In this document: positions 1 to 6,802 of the stretch, piece after piece
How positions within the stretch are numbered: the stretch's first letter is position 1
Layout of the letters: the number at the start of each line of letters is the position of its first letter
Source: JADFNO01 sp965369945
GTDB lineage: Bacteria > Planctomycetota > Phycisphaerae > Phycisphaerales > SM1A02
Reading direction: 5' to 3'
Assembly (NCBI GenBank): GCA_965369945.1
Contig: CBDUST010000087.1
Coordinates: 1-14,431 of the forward strand
DNA: 14,431 nt
The notes under the pieces: model-generated
What the model was told of the DNA's origin: nothing
What the model saw: the letters and a program-made list of their open reading frames with translations, nothing else
Databases searched by the model: none
Position numbers and translations under genes: made by a program

Positions 1-26
1 CATGGAGTCATCGGGAGGGACGAGGA

Positions 27-854
27 TTGCCGCGAATGAAGATGTTGTTTCTCCGCAAGATATTGCTGAACCTGGGACCGCGAGCCGCCGCCGTCCTCGG
101 ACCGCTCGCGTACCTTCGATACCTAGCCAAGTTCGCACTCTGCCTGCCCGACGTTGTTCGCACGCGTGGCTTCCTCGGCGTGGATCGCGCCATGGGGTCG
201 AGGCCGATTCGCGTTCGTCTCGGCCGCCGCCGGTTCACGATCGACTGCCGGCGCACGGATGAGCTGATCAGGGACGGCACCTTTACCTTCGGCATCATCC
301 GCGAACTCGTCATTCGCAACTGTTACCTGCGTCATCGGATCGCGTCGGTTGCCGGCTCCGCCGCCACGGTCCTCGACCTCGGCGCCAATCGCGGCGTGTT
401 CTCCGTGATGATGGCTGCCAGTGCCAAACAAGTCATTGCCGTCGAAACCCTGCCGGAATTCGTGGAGGCGATCAACGTCAACATGCGAGCGAACGGCTTC
501 ACCAATTACGCCGTCGAGAACTCTTTCGTCGGCGAAGGCGGCGACCTCGAAGACGTCAAACAGGCGACGATCTCGATGACCCGGCTGCTGGAGAAATACG
601 ACCTTGACACCATCGACCTGGTCAAGATGGACATCGAGGGCAGCGAGTACGCCTTATTCCGAGAGGCTCAGTGGCTGGACCGAGTTGGCGCCATCTGCAT
701 GGAGGTGCATCCCGAATGGGGTGACGTGCAGGATATCCTCGACGAGTTGACGCGCCATGGGTTCTTGTTCGACGTCACGGACCACACGTTTCGACCAAGC
801 GTTCCCAGCAAGGCCGAGTTCATCTATGCGGTTCGGCAGTCCGGCCCTGACTGA
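27..854 (+). CDS. FkbM-family SAM-dependent methyltransferase
   Basis: This 275-residue protein is predicted to transfer a methyl group from S-adenosylmethionine, probably to a hydroxyl of a sugar or other small molecule; the acceptor cannot be read from the sequence. Residues 115-123 (VLDLGANRG) form the glycine-rich SAM-binding loop, an acidic residue at about 140 ends the second strand of the Rossmann fold (VIAVE), and residues 197-207 (DLVKMDIEGSE) are the hallmark motif of the FkbM family. Residues 1-110 are a basic, partly hydrophobic lead-in without a recognised domain. The start is a choice between TTG at 27, with GGGAGGG about 7 bases upstream, and ATG at 36, preceded by GAGGA; both keep the whole domain. 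FkbM proteins often lie in polysaccharide or secondary-metabolite clusters, but the upstream neighbour is outside the window. The family call is firm; the substrate is unknown. Confidence 0.88.
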   Translation: MPRMKMLFLRKILLNLGPRAAAVLGPLAYLRYLAKFALCLPDVVRTRGFLGVDRAMGSRPIRVRLGRRRFTIDCRRTDELIRDGTFTFGIIRELVIRNCYLRHRIASVAGSAATVLDLGANRGVFSVMMAASAKQVIAVETLPEFVEAINVNMRANGFTNYAVENSFVGEGGDLEDVKQATISMTRLLEKYDLDTIDLVKMDIEGSEYALFREAQWLDRVGAICMEVHPEWGDVQDILDELTRHGFLFDVTDHTFRPSVPSKAEFIYAVRQSGPD

Positions 855-1016
855 CCGGGCCCAGTTCAGCCCCTGCCTCTCCAGAAAACGTCATCCGCAG
901 CGTGTCTGCGTGGCCAGAATCCGGTGCAGTGTGCAAACGCGGGAAAACGCAGCGACGCGCGCACTCCAAAGCTTACCAACGCTGAACCCGCTGTGAGCAG
1001 CGTGTGCGCTACGAAA
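855..1016. other. Non-coding gap between methyltransferase and tRNA
   Basis: I find no convincing gene here. Short open frames exist, but they have no ribosome binding site and no recognisable protein. A small hairpin (CGCTG-TGAG-CAGCG, 989-1002) is the only structure I noticed. The methyltransferase and the tRNA converge on this gap, so it probably holds only 3' ends. Confidence 0.5.
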
Positions 1017-1042
1017 CAACCCCCTGCAAATGCAAGGGGTTG
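1017..1042 (-). terminator. Hairpin downstream of tRNA-Val, probable terminator
   Basis: Read on the minus strand, the arms CAACCCC and GGGGTTG pair perfectly over 7 bases. Further pairing is possible inside the loop, and the stem is followed by TTTCGT. It starts 7 bases past the mature tRNA 3' end, where a terminator or 3'-trailer processing signal is expected. The U-tract is short, so termination efficiency is uncertain. Confidence 0.5.
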
Positions 1043-1049
1043 CTAGGGA

Positions 1050-1123
1050 TGGGCGATACAGGGCTCGAACCTGTGACCTCACGGGTGTGATCCGTGCGCT
1101 CTGGCCAACTGAGCTAATCGCCC
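1050..1123 (-). tRNA. tRNA-Val (anticodon CAC)
   Basis: The 74-nucleotide cloverleaf folds by eye without mismatches. The acceptor stem is GGGCGAT/ATCGCCC, the D stem GCTC/GAGC, the anticodon stem CACGG/CCGTG with loop ATCACAC, and the T stem ACAGG/CCTGT with loop TTCGAGC. The anticodon CAC (genomic 1087-1089, complement) reads the valine codon GUG. The discriminator base is A. The genomic sequence after it is TCC rather than CCA, so the 3' CCA must be added by tRNA nucleotidyltransferase. The gene lies 59 bases past the stop of the GTPase gene on the same strand and probably has its own promoter just upstream. Confidence 0.97.
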
Positions 1124-1134
1124 TTGAACTGGGC

Positions 1135-1140
1135 AGTATA
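1135..1140 (-). promoter_or_regulatory. Possible -10 box for tRNA-Val
   Basis: On the minus strand TATACT lies 11 bases before the tRNA 5' end, which would start the transcript a few bases ahead of the mature tRNA. No good -35 hexamer is seen at 16-18 bases, so the assignment rests on the -10 match and its position alone. Confidence 0.35.
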
Positions 1141-1182
1141 TGCCATCACGCATCGCCCGGCCCCAGTCGCCTAGTCACCCAG

Positions 1183-2616
1183 TCAGGGGAATTCGATGGC
1201 CGCCTCGGCGGGTCGCTCGATGATCCTGACAACGTGCTGCGCTAGCGTTGCGATCGCTTCGGTGCGAGCCGTCTCAGCCGGTAGGTATGTCGAGGCCCCA
1301 GGACGTTCGATGCGCGACCAATCAGACCTGGTTCGAGCTTGTTGCAACGGCGTTGGAAGCTTGGGAGCTGTCACATGAGTCAGATTCAGTCGACGCGGCT
1401 GAGGCATCGGCACGGGTTGCTGGGCCGCATGACCGCGCTTCAGCAACGCGCGCGTCAACATGATTTGGCGTGTAGCCAGCAACCGTAACGCTGCATCATC
1501 GACGCGCAGCTCAGCCTCACCGTGCAATCGGCGCATCAATCTTTGGCCGTGCGATCGACCGGCGCCGATCACCCCACCGATCGTAGCGCCGATGGCTGTC
1601 ACCGCGCCGAAAGTCGCGCCGCCGGTCATAACGTCGGCCACGAATCCAATCGCCGCACCGGCGGCCGCACCTCCCCCAGCCTTGATCCCAAACTGCTTCA
1701 GCGCTTCGGGCGCAAACAGATCAAGCCCCCACTTCCCATCAATGATCGGAAGCGCTCCCGGATCACAGTCCTCAGGACTGAAACGGTGCAACTCGAGAAG
1801 GCGATCAACACAACGTTGCTCACGAGTGCGGATCGCCGTTCGCAGCTTCTCCAATGCTGCTTCCACCTGATCCGTCTCACCCGAGGCAACGAACAGCGAA
1901 TAGGCGGCGGTGTCGACCAAAGCCCCCGCAATTACATCAGCCGACGCCTTGATTAGCGCACTTCGTTGTTGCCGACGATCCTCGATCAGCGTGTTCAACG
2001 TCGCTTCGTGTGCATCGAGCAGCGTTCGCATTTTCTCATACAGCCGTTGCTCGCACACATCGTCGAGAACGACCGTATCGAATTCAGCGACCGCGTGCAT
2101 ATTTGCCCGCGATAAGTGCTCACGCCACAGTTTTACTTTCGCCTCGTCAGCGGCAGTAAAATTCAATACGGGCACGACTGGCCTGGCGCATCGGGCAAGT
2201 ATTTCTAGTTCGTCGCGATGCTTGCCCAAGACACGATCGCGCGCGTCGATCACATACAACGCGACGTCGCTTCCAAGCACTTGGCGCAGTGCCTTGGATT
2301 CTTGGGGGAATCTCGATTCAGCATCTGAACTCGCTAGGAACTGCTTGACGAGCTCGATGCCATCGACACGTTTCACTCCTGCCAACGAATCCAAATGCTC
2401 CAACAATCCGATGGAATCTTCAAGCCCGGGCGTGTCGTACAGCGCCATGACCTGCCGGCCGTCGATAAGAATTGCTGCACCTTCAACGTGTCGTGTAGTG
2501 GCGGGATGATCGGAGACTTCGCCGAAATCAGCCTCACGCATCAACGTGCGCATGAGCGACGTCTTGCCGGTGTTGGTGTGACCAACGACGGCAACGGTAA
2601 GCAGGTCGCCGCTCAC
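1183..2616 (-). CDS. Membrane-associated GTPase, DUF3482-like
   Basis: This is a 477-residue P-loop GTPase. Residues 12-20 (GHTNTGKTS) are the G1/Walker A loop, T40-T41 are G2 candidates, and residues 61-64 (DTPG) are G3. The usual G4 NKxD is not present; the equivalent strand ends in VLNFTAADE (150-158), so guanine recognition may be altered. Residues 312-352 are a Gly/Ala-rich hydrophobic stretch that could form a membrane-inserting hairpin. The C-terminal tail (about 395-477) is rich in proline and basic residues. The start is GTG, overlapping the stop of the upstream membrane protein as GTGA, with AAGGAGA 7 bases upstream; this implies translational coupling. From memory of the families, DUF3482 GTPases are usually encoded next to DUF2868 membrane proteins, as here. 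The cellular role is not established. Confidence 0.85.
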   Translation of the reverse strand: MSGDLLTVAVVGHTNTGKTSLMRTLMREADFGEVSDHPATTRHVEGAAILIDGRQVMALYDTPGLEDSIGLLEHLDSLAGVKRVDGIELVKQFLASSDAESRFPQESKALRQVLGSDVALYVIDARDRVLGKHRDELEILARCARPVVPVLNFTAADEAKVKLWREHLSRANMHAVAEFDTVVLDDVCEQRLYEKMRTLLDAHEATLNTLIEDRRQQRSALIKASADVIAGALVDTAAYSLFVASGETDQVEAALEKLRTAIRTREQRCVDRLLELHRFSPEDCDPGALPIIDGKWGLDLFAPEALKQFGIKAGGGAAAGAAIGFVADVMTGGATFGAVTAIGATIGGVIGAGRSHGQRLMRRLHGEAELRVDDAALRLLATRQIMLTRALLKRGHAAQQPVPMPQPRRLNLTHVTAPKLPTPLQQARTRSDWSRIERPGASTYLPAETARTEAIATLAQHVVRIIERPAEAAIEFP

Positions 2617-4802
2617 GCTGAGGTCTCCTTGGCCAACGCGAGATCTAAACGATGGCGCAGATCGTCAAGCCAGTGTCTCGCAACCTCTTCGGATTCAACG
2701 TCGGCGTCGGTCGCTTCAGGCAGCGTGCGATCGAGTATTCGCGTGATGCCGACCTCATCTCGGCCTTGCAGTTCCAACAGCAGCGCAAAGAGCGCCGCAG
2801 CACGCAGCGCATCAGAGCGTTGATTGGAATTCGTTGGCGCTTGCTCTTCGGTGTCGGTATCCCCTGGCTTGAACGCTTTAGTCGCCGTTGCGATGGCGGC
2901 GCCGATTGCGGTCCACATCGGCAAGCCGGCGATCGCTATGGGCGACAGCAGTGTTGCGGCCGCGATGCAGCCGAGCGCTCCGGTCAATGCGCCGCAGGTC
3001 ATCCAGCGTGCATCAACACGTAACCGAGGCGGCAGCAGATTCGTAACGCGCTGGACACCGTTTCGAAGCGGCGCGGTTAGATCGCCCTTCAAGTCCAGCG
3101 GCGCACCAAGAAGACGCCGCCAAGAATCATGTTGATCGCGATACAGCCCGCCGATCGCTCGGTGAAGATCAGCTTGCTTTTCGATCGTGGGTGCGTCGGG
3201 CCAATCACGGTAGTGATCTAGAATCAGCTCAAACGCTGCTTCGATATGGCGCAGTGAATGCTGCTCGTGTTGTACGCCCACCAACTGTGCAAGCTTGGCA
3301 AGACTCGCCTCAGTGAGATGATCCAGATCGAGCTCGATAACGTGCTGCGCCGGCACGCCTACTCCATCGGCGAGCATGCGCCAATCGTCAATGCGACTTT
3401 GCATCAGCTGGACATCACCACGATCGCGCAGCATCTGACCACCGGTAAGGACAAGGCCGACCGGCCTCCCCGCGGCAGTCTGAACCTGCTGCAAGAACGC
3501 GCCGATGCCACGATCAGGCGTGGTCGTCAGCGCGCTCACGATGACAACGATCTTGGGAGGTGTGGCCGACTGGGAAAGTTGGTCTAACACGCGGCGCCGA
3601 TCAGCACCATCGTCGACAAGTCCAAGGTCCTGCCACGTCACACCCTCGATCTGCGGTGGCCAGGTCGATTGTGTTTCGTCGATCTCCAAACCGAGGATCG
3701 CTGGTGGGCCGACATCGCGCGCCGCACTTGTTGGTGTAGCGGCTGCGGCTGCTGTCGCGTGCGACCGGTCTTGTTGGCGATCAGCATCCACAATACCCAA
3801 GGATGTTGTTTGCGGCATCAACTTCGATTGCAAACGCATGTAGCCCGGCCGAGAAGTATCCAGCCGCCACCGAGCTTTCGCGCGACGGCGACGCTCTAGA
3901 CAGAGGCCGAGCAGCAGCAAACGCGGGGCAAGTCCGTACACGACGATGCTCCCGATCAACAATCCTGACCACGCACTCTGCGCTTGTTCAGCTGCTGCGC
4001 GATCAGCGATGGGCCATCGCGCCTCGGCGATTTGCTGCGTCGATGGCGTGGAGAAACCCACAGCCTGTGGTCCAAGCGCGATCGTCTCTGTGAGCGGGGC
4101 GTATGTTTCTGCGGAAAGGATCGTGGTTTCCCAGGTAAACAGGTAATGCCCGGTACTGAGCATGATGATGACGAGCAAAAGCGATCCAACATTGAACGCT
4201 GCCCACGCACCGTGACTAATCACGCCAAGCGTCCACCGACCGATGGGCGATCGAGTCATCACGATCCCGTTCGCTTCGATGGCCGCGACGTGAGCAGGTC
4301 CCTTGTTGAGCCGCGCCGCCAACCACCGAGCCACGCTAATCGCTAGAGCCCCAAGTGAGCCGGTCGCCAGCGCGGTCGGCTTTAGCAACATCACCATGAA
4401 CCAGACCACAAGCAGAACCGTCTGCACACCTACCAGTCCGCCGAGGAGACGGAAGAAATTCACCGGTGTTTCTCGCTCAACATCAAGCAGCGCTCGCCCC
4501 GCGCCGGCCCCGGCTGCTAGCGCTAGCACAACGAGCAAAGCAACGATCGTGAATGTGGCGCGATCGACATGATGCAGTGCCGCTCGCATTTCGCCTGCGA
4601 GTGACAAACCGCCCGCACGCCGGACGATCCGCTGCTCAAAATCGCCACCGCCGGCGATCGCCGACTGTTCAGCGTCTGGCTCGATAATCGGGGCAGCGCC
4701 GTCATGCTCAAGCGCGCGAACGGACTCTGCGAGCAATCGATCGGCAAACACCGCCGGCGCTGGGGCGCGAGGCGTTGGATTGTTTTGCTGACGCTCGCTC
4801 AT
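2613..4802 (-). CDS. Large membrane protein, DUF2868-like, partner of GTPase
   Basis: The 729-residue product is predicted to sit in the inner membrane. After a proline-rich N-terminus there are four hydrophobic segments at about 83-104, 115-140, 196-222 and 277-300. The second pair is separated by a loop of about 55 residues. A basic cluster (304-312) and a low-complexity Ala/Thr linker (350-362) follow. Residues 417-510 look like an alpha/beta fold and contain TTPDRG (427-432), a motif I associate with the C-terminal part of DUF2868. A second Gly/Ala-rich hydrophobic region lies at 601-643, then a helical tail. The protein seems longer than typical DUF2868 members. It overlaps the GTPase gene by four bases, so the two are very probably made together and interact. 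The ATG at 4802 is preceded only by a weak GGGG. No enzymatic residues are evident. Confidence 0.75.
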   Translation of the reverse strand: MSERQQNNPTPRAPAPAVFADRLLAESVRALEHDGAAPIIEPDAEQSAIAGGGDFEQRIVRRAGGLSLAGEMRAALHHVDRATFTIVALLVVLALAAGAGAGRALLDVERETPVNFFRLLGGLVGVQTVLLVVWFMVMLLKPTALATGSLGALAISVARWLAARLNKGPAHVAAIEANGIVMTRSPIGRWTLGVISHGAWAAFNVGSLLLVIIMLSTGHYLFTWETTILSAETYAPLTETIALGPQAVGFSTPSTQQIAEARWPIADRAAAEQAQSAWSGLLIGSIVVYGLAPRLLLLGLCLERRRRAKARWRLDTSRPGYMRLQSKLMPQTTSLGIVDADRQQDRSHATAAAAATPTSAARDVGPPAILGLEIDETQSTWPPQIEGVTWQDLGLVDDGADRRRVLDQLSQSATPPKIVVIVSALTTTPDRGIGAFLQQVQTAAGRPVGLVLTGGQMLRDRGDVQLMQSRIDDWRMLADGVGVPAQHVIELDLDHLTEASLAKLAQLVGVQHEQHSLRHIEAAFELILDHYRDWPDAPTIEKQADLHRAIGGLYRDQHDSWRRLLGAPLDLKGDLTAPLRNGVQRVTNLLPPRLRVDARWMTCGALTGALGCIAAATLLSPIAIAGLPMWTAIGAAIATATKAFKPGDTDTEEQAPTNSNQRSDALRAAALFALLLELQGRDEVGITRILDRTLPEATDADVESEEVARHWLDDLRHRLDLALAKETSA

Positions 4803-4821
4803 GGCCCCATAGTACGATCGA

Positions 4822-4842
4822 CCGCAGCCGCAAGGGCTGTGG
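4822..4842. other. Small hairpin between tatA and the DUF2868-like gene
   Basis: CCGCAGCC and GGCTGTGG can pair around a 5-base loop (one G-U on the plus strand, one A-C mismatch on the minus strand). It lies in the 82-base gap after tatA and before the next minus-strand gene. It has no U-tract, so it is at best a weak terminator or attenuator. Confidence 0.25.
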
Positions 4843-4884
4843 GCCGGAACGTGTAGGATTGTTGGGACTGGATCAGGCTGACTT

Positions 4885-5223
4885 TCAGACGGTCGGGTTG
4901 TCGTCCGACTCTTGCCCGCTGGTCACCTTCTCCGGCTCGTCAGCCGCTTGATCGGATTTTTCTTCCCTTGCCGATGACTCAAGCGACTGCTTGGGCCATT
5001 CCGACAACTTGCCGCTGGGCTTGGAGGATTCGTCGTCGATGTCGTCGTCGATGCCCTTGATGCCGCGTTTGAACTCGACGATGCCCCGTCCAAGGCTGCG
5101 ACCAACTTCCGGGAGCCGCCGGCCGAAGATCAGTAGCCCCAGCACCAGCAGCACCATCCATTCCATATGGCCGGGCAGTCCGAACGCCAACAGGGGCTTC
5201 ACATACATGCCGAGTATCGTCAT
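4885..5223 (-). CDS. tatA: Sec-independent protein translocase subunit TatA
   Basis: TatA oligomerises in the inner membrane to let folded proteins with twin-arginine signal peptides cross. With the start chosen here the protein has 112 residues. A short N-terminus ending in FGLPGHMEW precedes one transmembrane helix (about residues 22-34), the conserved FG hinge, and the amphipathic helix carrying LPEVGRSLGRGIVEFKRG. An acidic, low-complexity tail (DDDIDDE onwards) follows, as in many TatA proteins. The frame stays open upstream to an ATG at 5463, which would add 80 residues. I prefer 5223 because AGAGGA lies 7 bases before it and the family has only a short N-terminus. A TACAAT at 5266-5271 (minus strand) could be its -10 box. 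tatB and tatC are not in the window. TatE or TatB is less likely, since the short tail and the FG-LPE spacing fit TatA. Confidence 0.9.
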   Translation of the reverse strand: MTILGMYVKPLLAFGLPGHMEWMVLLVLGLLIFGRRLPEVGRSLGRGIVEFKRGIKGIDDDIDDESSKPSGKLSEWPKQSLESSAREEKSDQAADEPEKVTSGQESDDNPTV

Positions 5224-5486
5224 CGCACCGTCCTCTAGAGGAGCGACCTTGCTCCCACCTACGCCATTGTAGGGCAGGAACGCAACTCTTGACCTCTTCG
5301 GCCAAGGGGCGGATCGATCTGCCAGATATTGCGTCATTTGAGGCAGTTTGGCCAAGTCAGAGGGCCTAGGGCGATTGCCATTGTCAATGACCCGCGCGAG
5401 GTTGACCCGATACTCGGCAATGGTATCGATGCGATTGGCCGTCTCGATCAATATACGACTCATCTAAAGAAGGGCTTACCCACATC
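5224..5486. other. Divergent tatA/mltA intergenic region
   Basis: About 263 bases separate the preferred tatA start from mltA, so this should hold both promoters. On the minus strand TACAAT (5266-5271) is a fair -10 candidate but lacks a clear -35. For mltA I see only a purine-rich AAGAAGGG about 9 bases before its ATG. A minus-strand reading frame is open throughout, in frame with tatA, but it has no recognisable domain. Confidence 0.4.
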
Positions 5487-6722
5487 ATGATGCGCATTGG
5501 CTTCGTTGTCGTTTGTGCCGTCCTATTTGCATCGATCGGCTGCGCGAAACAGCAGACCGTGCGGATGCCGGTGGAATCCAAGCCGGACTACGCCCGGCCG
5601 CTTTCAGAGGGCGCTAGCGCCCTGCGCTTGATTACCGACCCGCAGCGGCTCCCCGATCTGGAAGCCGCGTATCAGAATCACGACGCCACTTTATTGGCGG
5701 CGCTTCAGCAGAGCATGGCATGGTTTGCGGCGCCATCCAGCCGACATTTCTTCCCGTTTGATCAGATCACCCACGAGCATGCTCGCGCCAGTCTCAGTGC
5801 GCTTCACGATCTGTTTGCCAATTCATACGACGCTCAGTCGTTCGTCGCTGATCTTGAGCGGATGTTCGATGTGTACGAATCGGTTGGGTATAACAACCGA
5901 GGCGTCGTGCTATTTACCGGGTACTACGCGCCGACCTTCCGTGCCAGCCGAACGCGCACCAGCCGCTTTGCGTATCCGCTTTATAAGCGCCCTGCCGATC
6001 TCGTCACCGATCCGGTGACGGGACAACCACTTGGGCGCCGACGACTGGATGACTCGGTGACGCCTTATTACACCAGGCGCCAAATCGACCAATCGCGCAT
6101 GTTTGCCGGCAAGGAGCTTGTGTGGCTTCAGGACCCGCTGTCAGCGTACATCGTTCACGTGAACGGTTCAGCCAAACTTCGCCTTGCCGACGGATCGCTG
6201 ATGTATATCGGGTATGCCGGCAAGACCGATCATCCTTACACCGGCTTGGGGCAGTCGATGCTGGATGAGGGCTTGATTCGAAGCGGCGAATTGAGCCTGC
6301 CTGCGGTTCGCCGTGTCTATGAACAGAACCCGAAGATGGTCACTGACCTGATTTACCGCAACAAGAATTACGTCTTCTTCACCGAATACGATGGCGACAT
6401 GTGGCCAGCGGGTTCGCTCGGCGTGCCGGTGACGGCTCAACGCACGCTGGCGACCGACAAAAGGGTCTATCCGCGCGGCGGTCTCGTGCTGGTAGACACC
6501 AAAGCCGTGACATTCAGCGAGGGTCAGCGCGAGTTTCTGGAATTCATGCTCGATCAAGATACCGGCGGCGCCATCCAGGCCCCGGGTCGGGCCGACATCT
6601 TCATGGGCGTAGGCGCAAGCGCTGAGATTCTCGCCGGCGGACAGTACGCTGAGGGGCAGCTCTATTACTTCTTCCTCAAGCCCGAGTACGCGCCCGACGG
6701 CGTGGCGGACGCAAACCCCTAA
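5487..6722 (+). CDS. mltA: MltA-family lytic murein transglycosylase, lipoprotein
   Basis: MltA cleaves the glycan strands of peptidoglycan between MurNAc and GlcNAc, forming 1,6-anhydro-MurNAc ends, from the inner face of the outer membrane. The 411-residue protein begins with a lipoprotein signal: basic start, hydrophobic core and SIGC with Cys19 as the lipidated residue (Ile instead of the commoner small residue at -2). The MltA core follows, with FTGYYAP around 142-149. The C-terminal 3D domain contains DTGGAI (from Asp358) and GRADIF (Asp370), the positions expected for the catalytic aspartates, then GVGASAEILAG. The length is slightly above that of E. coli MltA. The second codon is also ATG, so the start is uncertain by three bases. 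The gene is divergent from tatA and convergent with the transglutaminase-like gene. No cell-division neighbours are in view. Confidence 0.93.
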   Translation: MMRIGFVVVCAVLFASIGCAKQQTVRMPVESKPDYARPLSEGASALRLITDPQRLPDLEAAYQNHDATLLAALQQSMAWFAAPSSRHFFPFDQITHEHARASLSALHDLFANSYDAQSFVADLERMFDVYESVGYNNRGVVLFTGYYAPTFRASRTRTSRFAYPLYKRPADLVTDPVTGQPLGRRRLDDSVTPYYTRRQIDQSRMFAGKELVWLQDPLSAYIVHVNGSAKLRLADGSLMYIGYAGKTDHPYTGLGQSMLDEGLIRSGELSLPAVRRVYEQNPKMVTDLIYRNKNYVFFTEYDGDMWPAGSLGVPVTAQRTLATDKRVYPRGGLVLVDTKAVTFSEGQREFLEFMLDQDTGGAIQAPGRADIFMGVGASAEILAGGQYAEGQLYYFFLKPEYAPDGVADANP

Positions 6723-6731
6723 TACGCCAGC

Positions 6732-6802
6732 CGTAGGGTCCGCTGTGCGGACCATCTGCGCCATGCCCTCGTTGGGGAATGGTCCGCACAGCGGACCCTA
6801 CG
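6732..6802. repeat. Nested palindromic element, 24-bp inverted repeat
   Basis: A perfect 24-base inverted repeat (arms 6732-6755 and 6779-6802) flanks a 23-base spacer. Each arm is itself a palindrome, GGTCCGC-TGT-GCGGACC on the left and its complement on the right, so the element can fold as one long hairpin or two short ones. It lies between the convergent mltA and transglutaminase-like genes and could end transcription both ways, although no U-tract adjoins it. The right arm contains the TAG stop codon of the transglutaminase-like gene. Its design resembles REP/BIME elements and the GC-rich intergenic repeats I associate with planctomycetes. Confidence 0.85.

Noticed and set aside
1050..1123. 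tRNA-Val as an integration site of a genomic island
   Set aside because: I saw no integrase gene and no duplicate of the tRNA 3' end elsewhere in the window.
1910..2509. A 199-codon plus-strand frame opposite the GTPase gene
   Set aside because: It has a Ser/Ala/Arg-rich product typical of a shadow frame, while the opposite strand encodes intact G1 and G3 motifs.
4822..4842. Rho-independent terminator of tatA
   Set aside because: The stem has a mismatch on the minus strand and no run of T follows it, so I list it only as a weak hairpin.
5224..5463. N-terminal 80-residue extension of TatA
   Set aside because: TatA has a very short N-terminus before its helix, and AGAGGA sits 7 bases before the ATG at 5223. 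The extension has no domain.
6168..6764. A 198-codon minus-strand frame opposite mltA
   Set aside because: The mltA motifs on the plus strand fix the coding frame, and the antisense product has no recognisable features. It also runs into the palindrome region.
6732..6802. CRISPR or insertion-sequence ends
   Set aside because: There is only one pair of inverted arms, no regular direct repeats and spacers, and no transposase between or near them.
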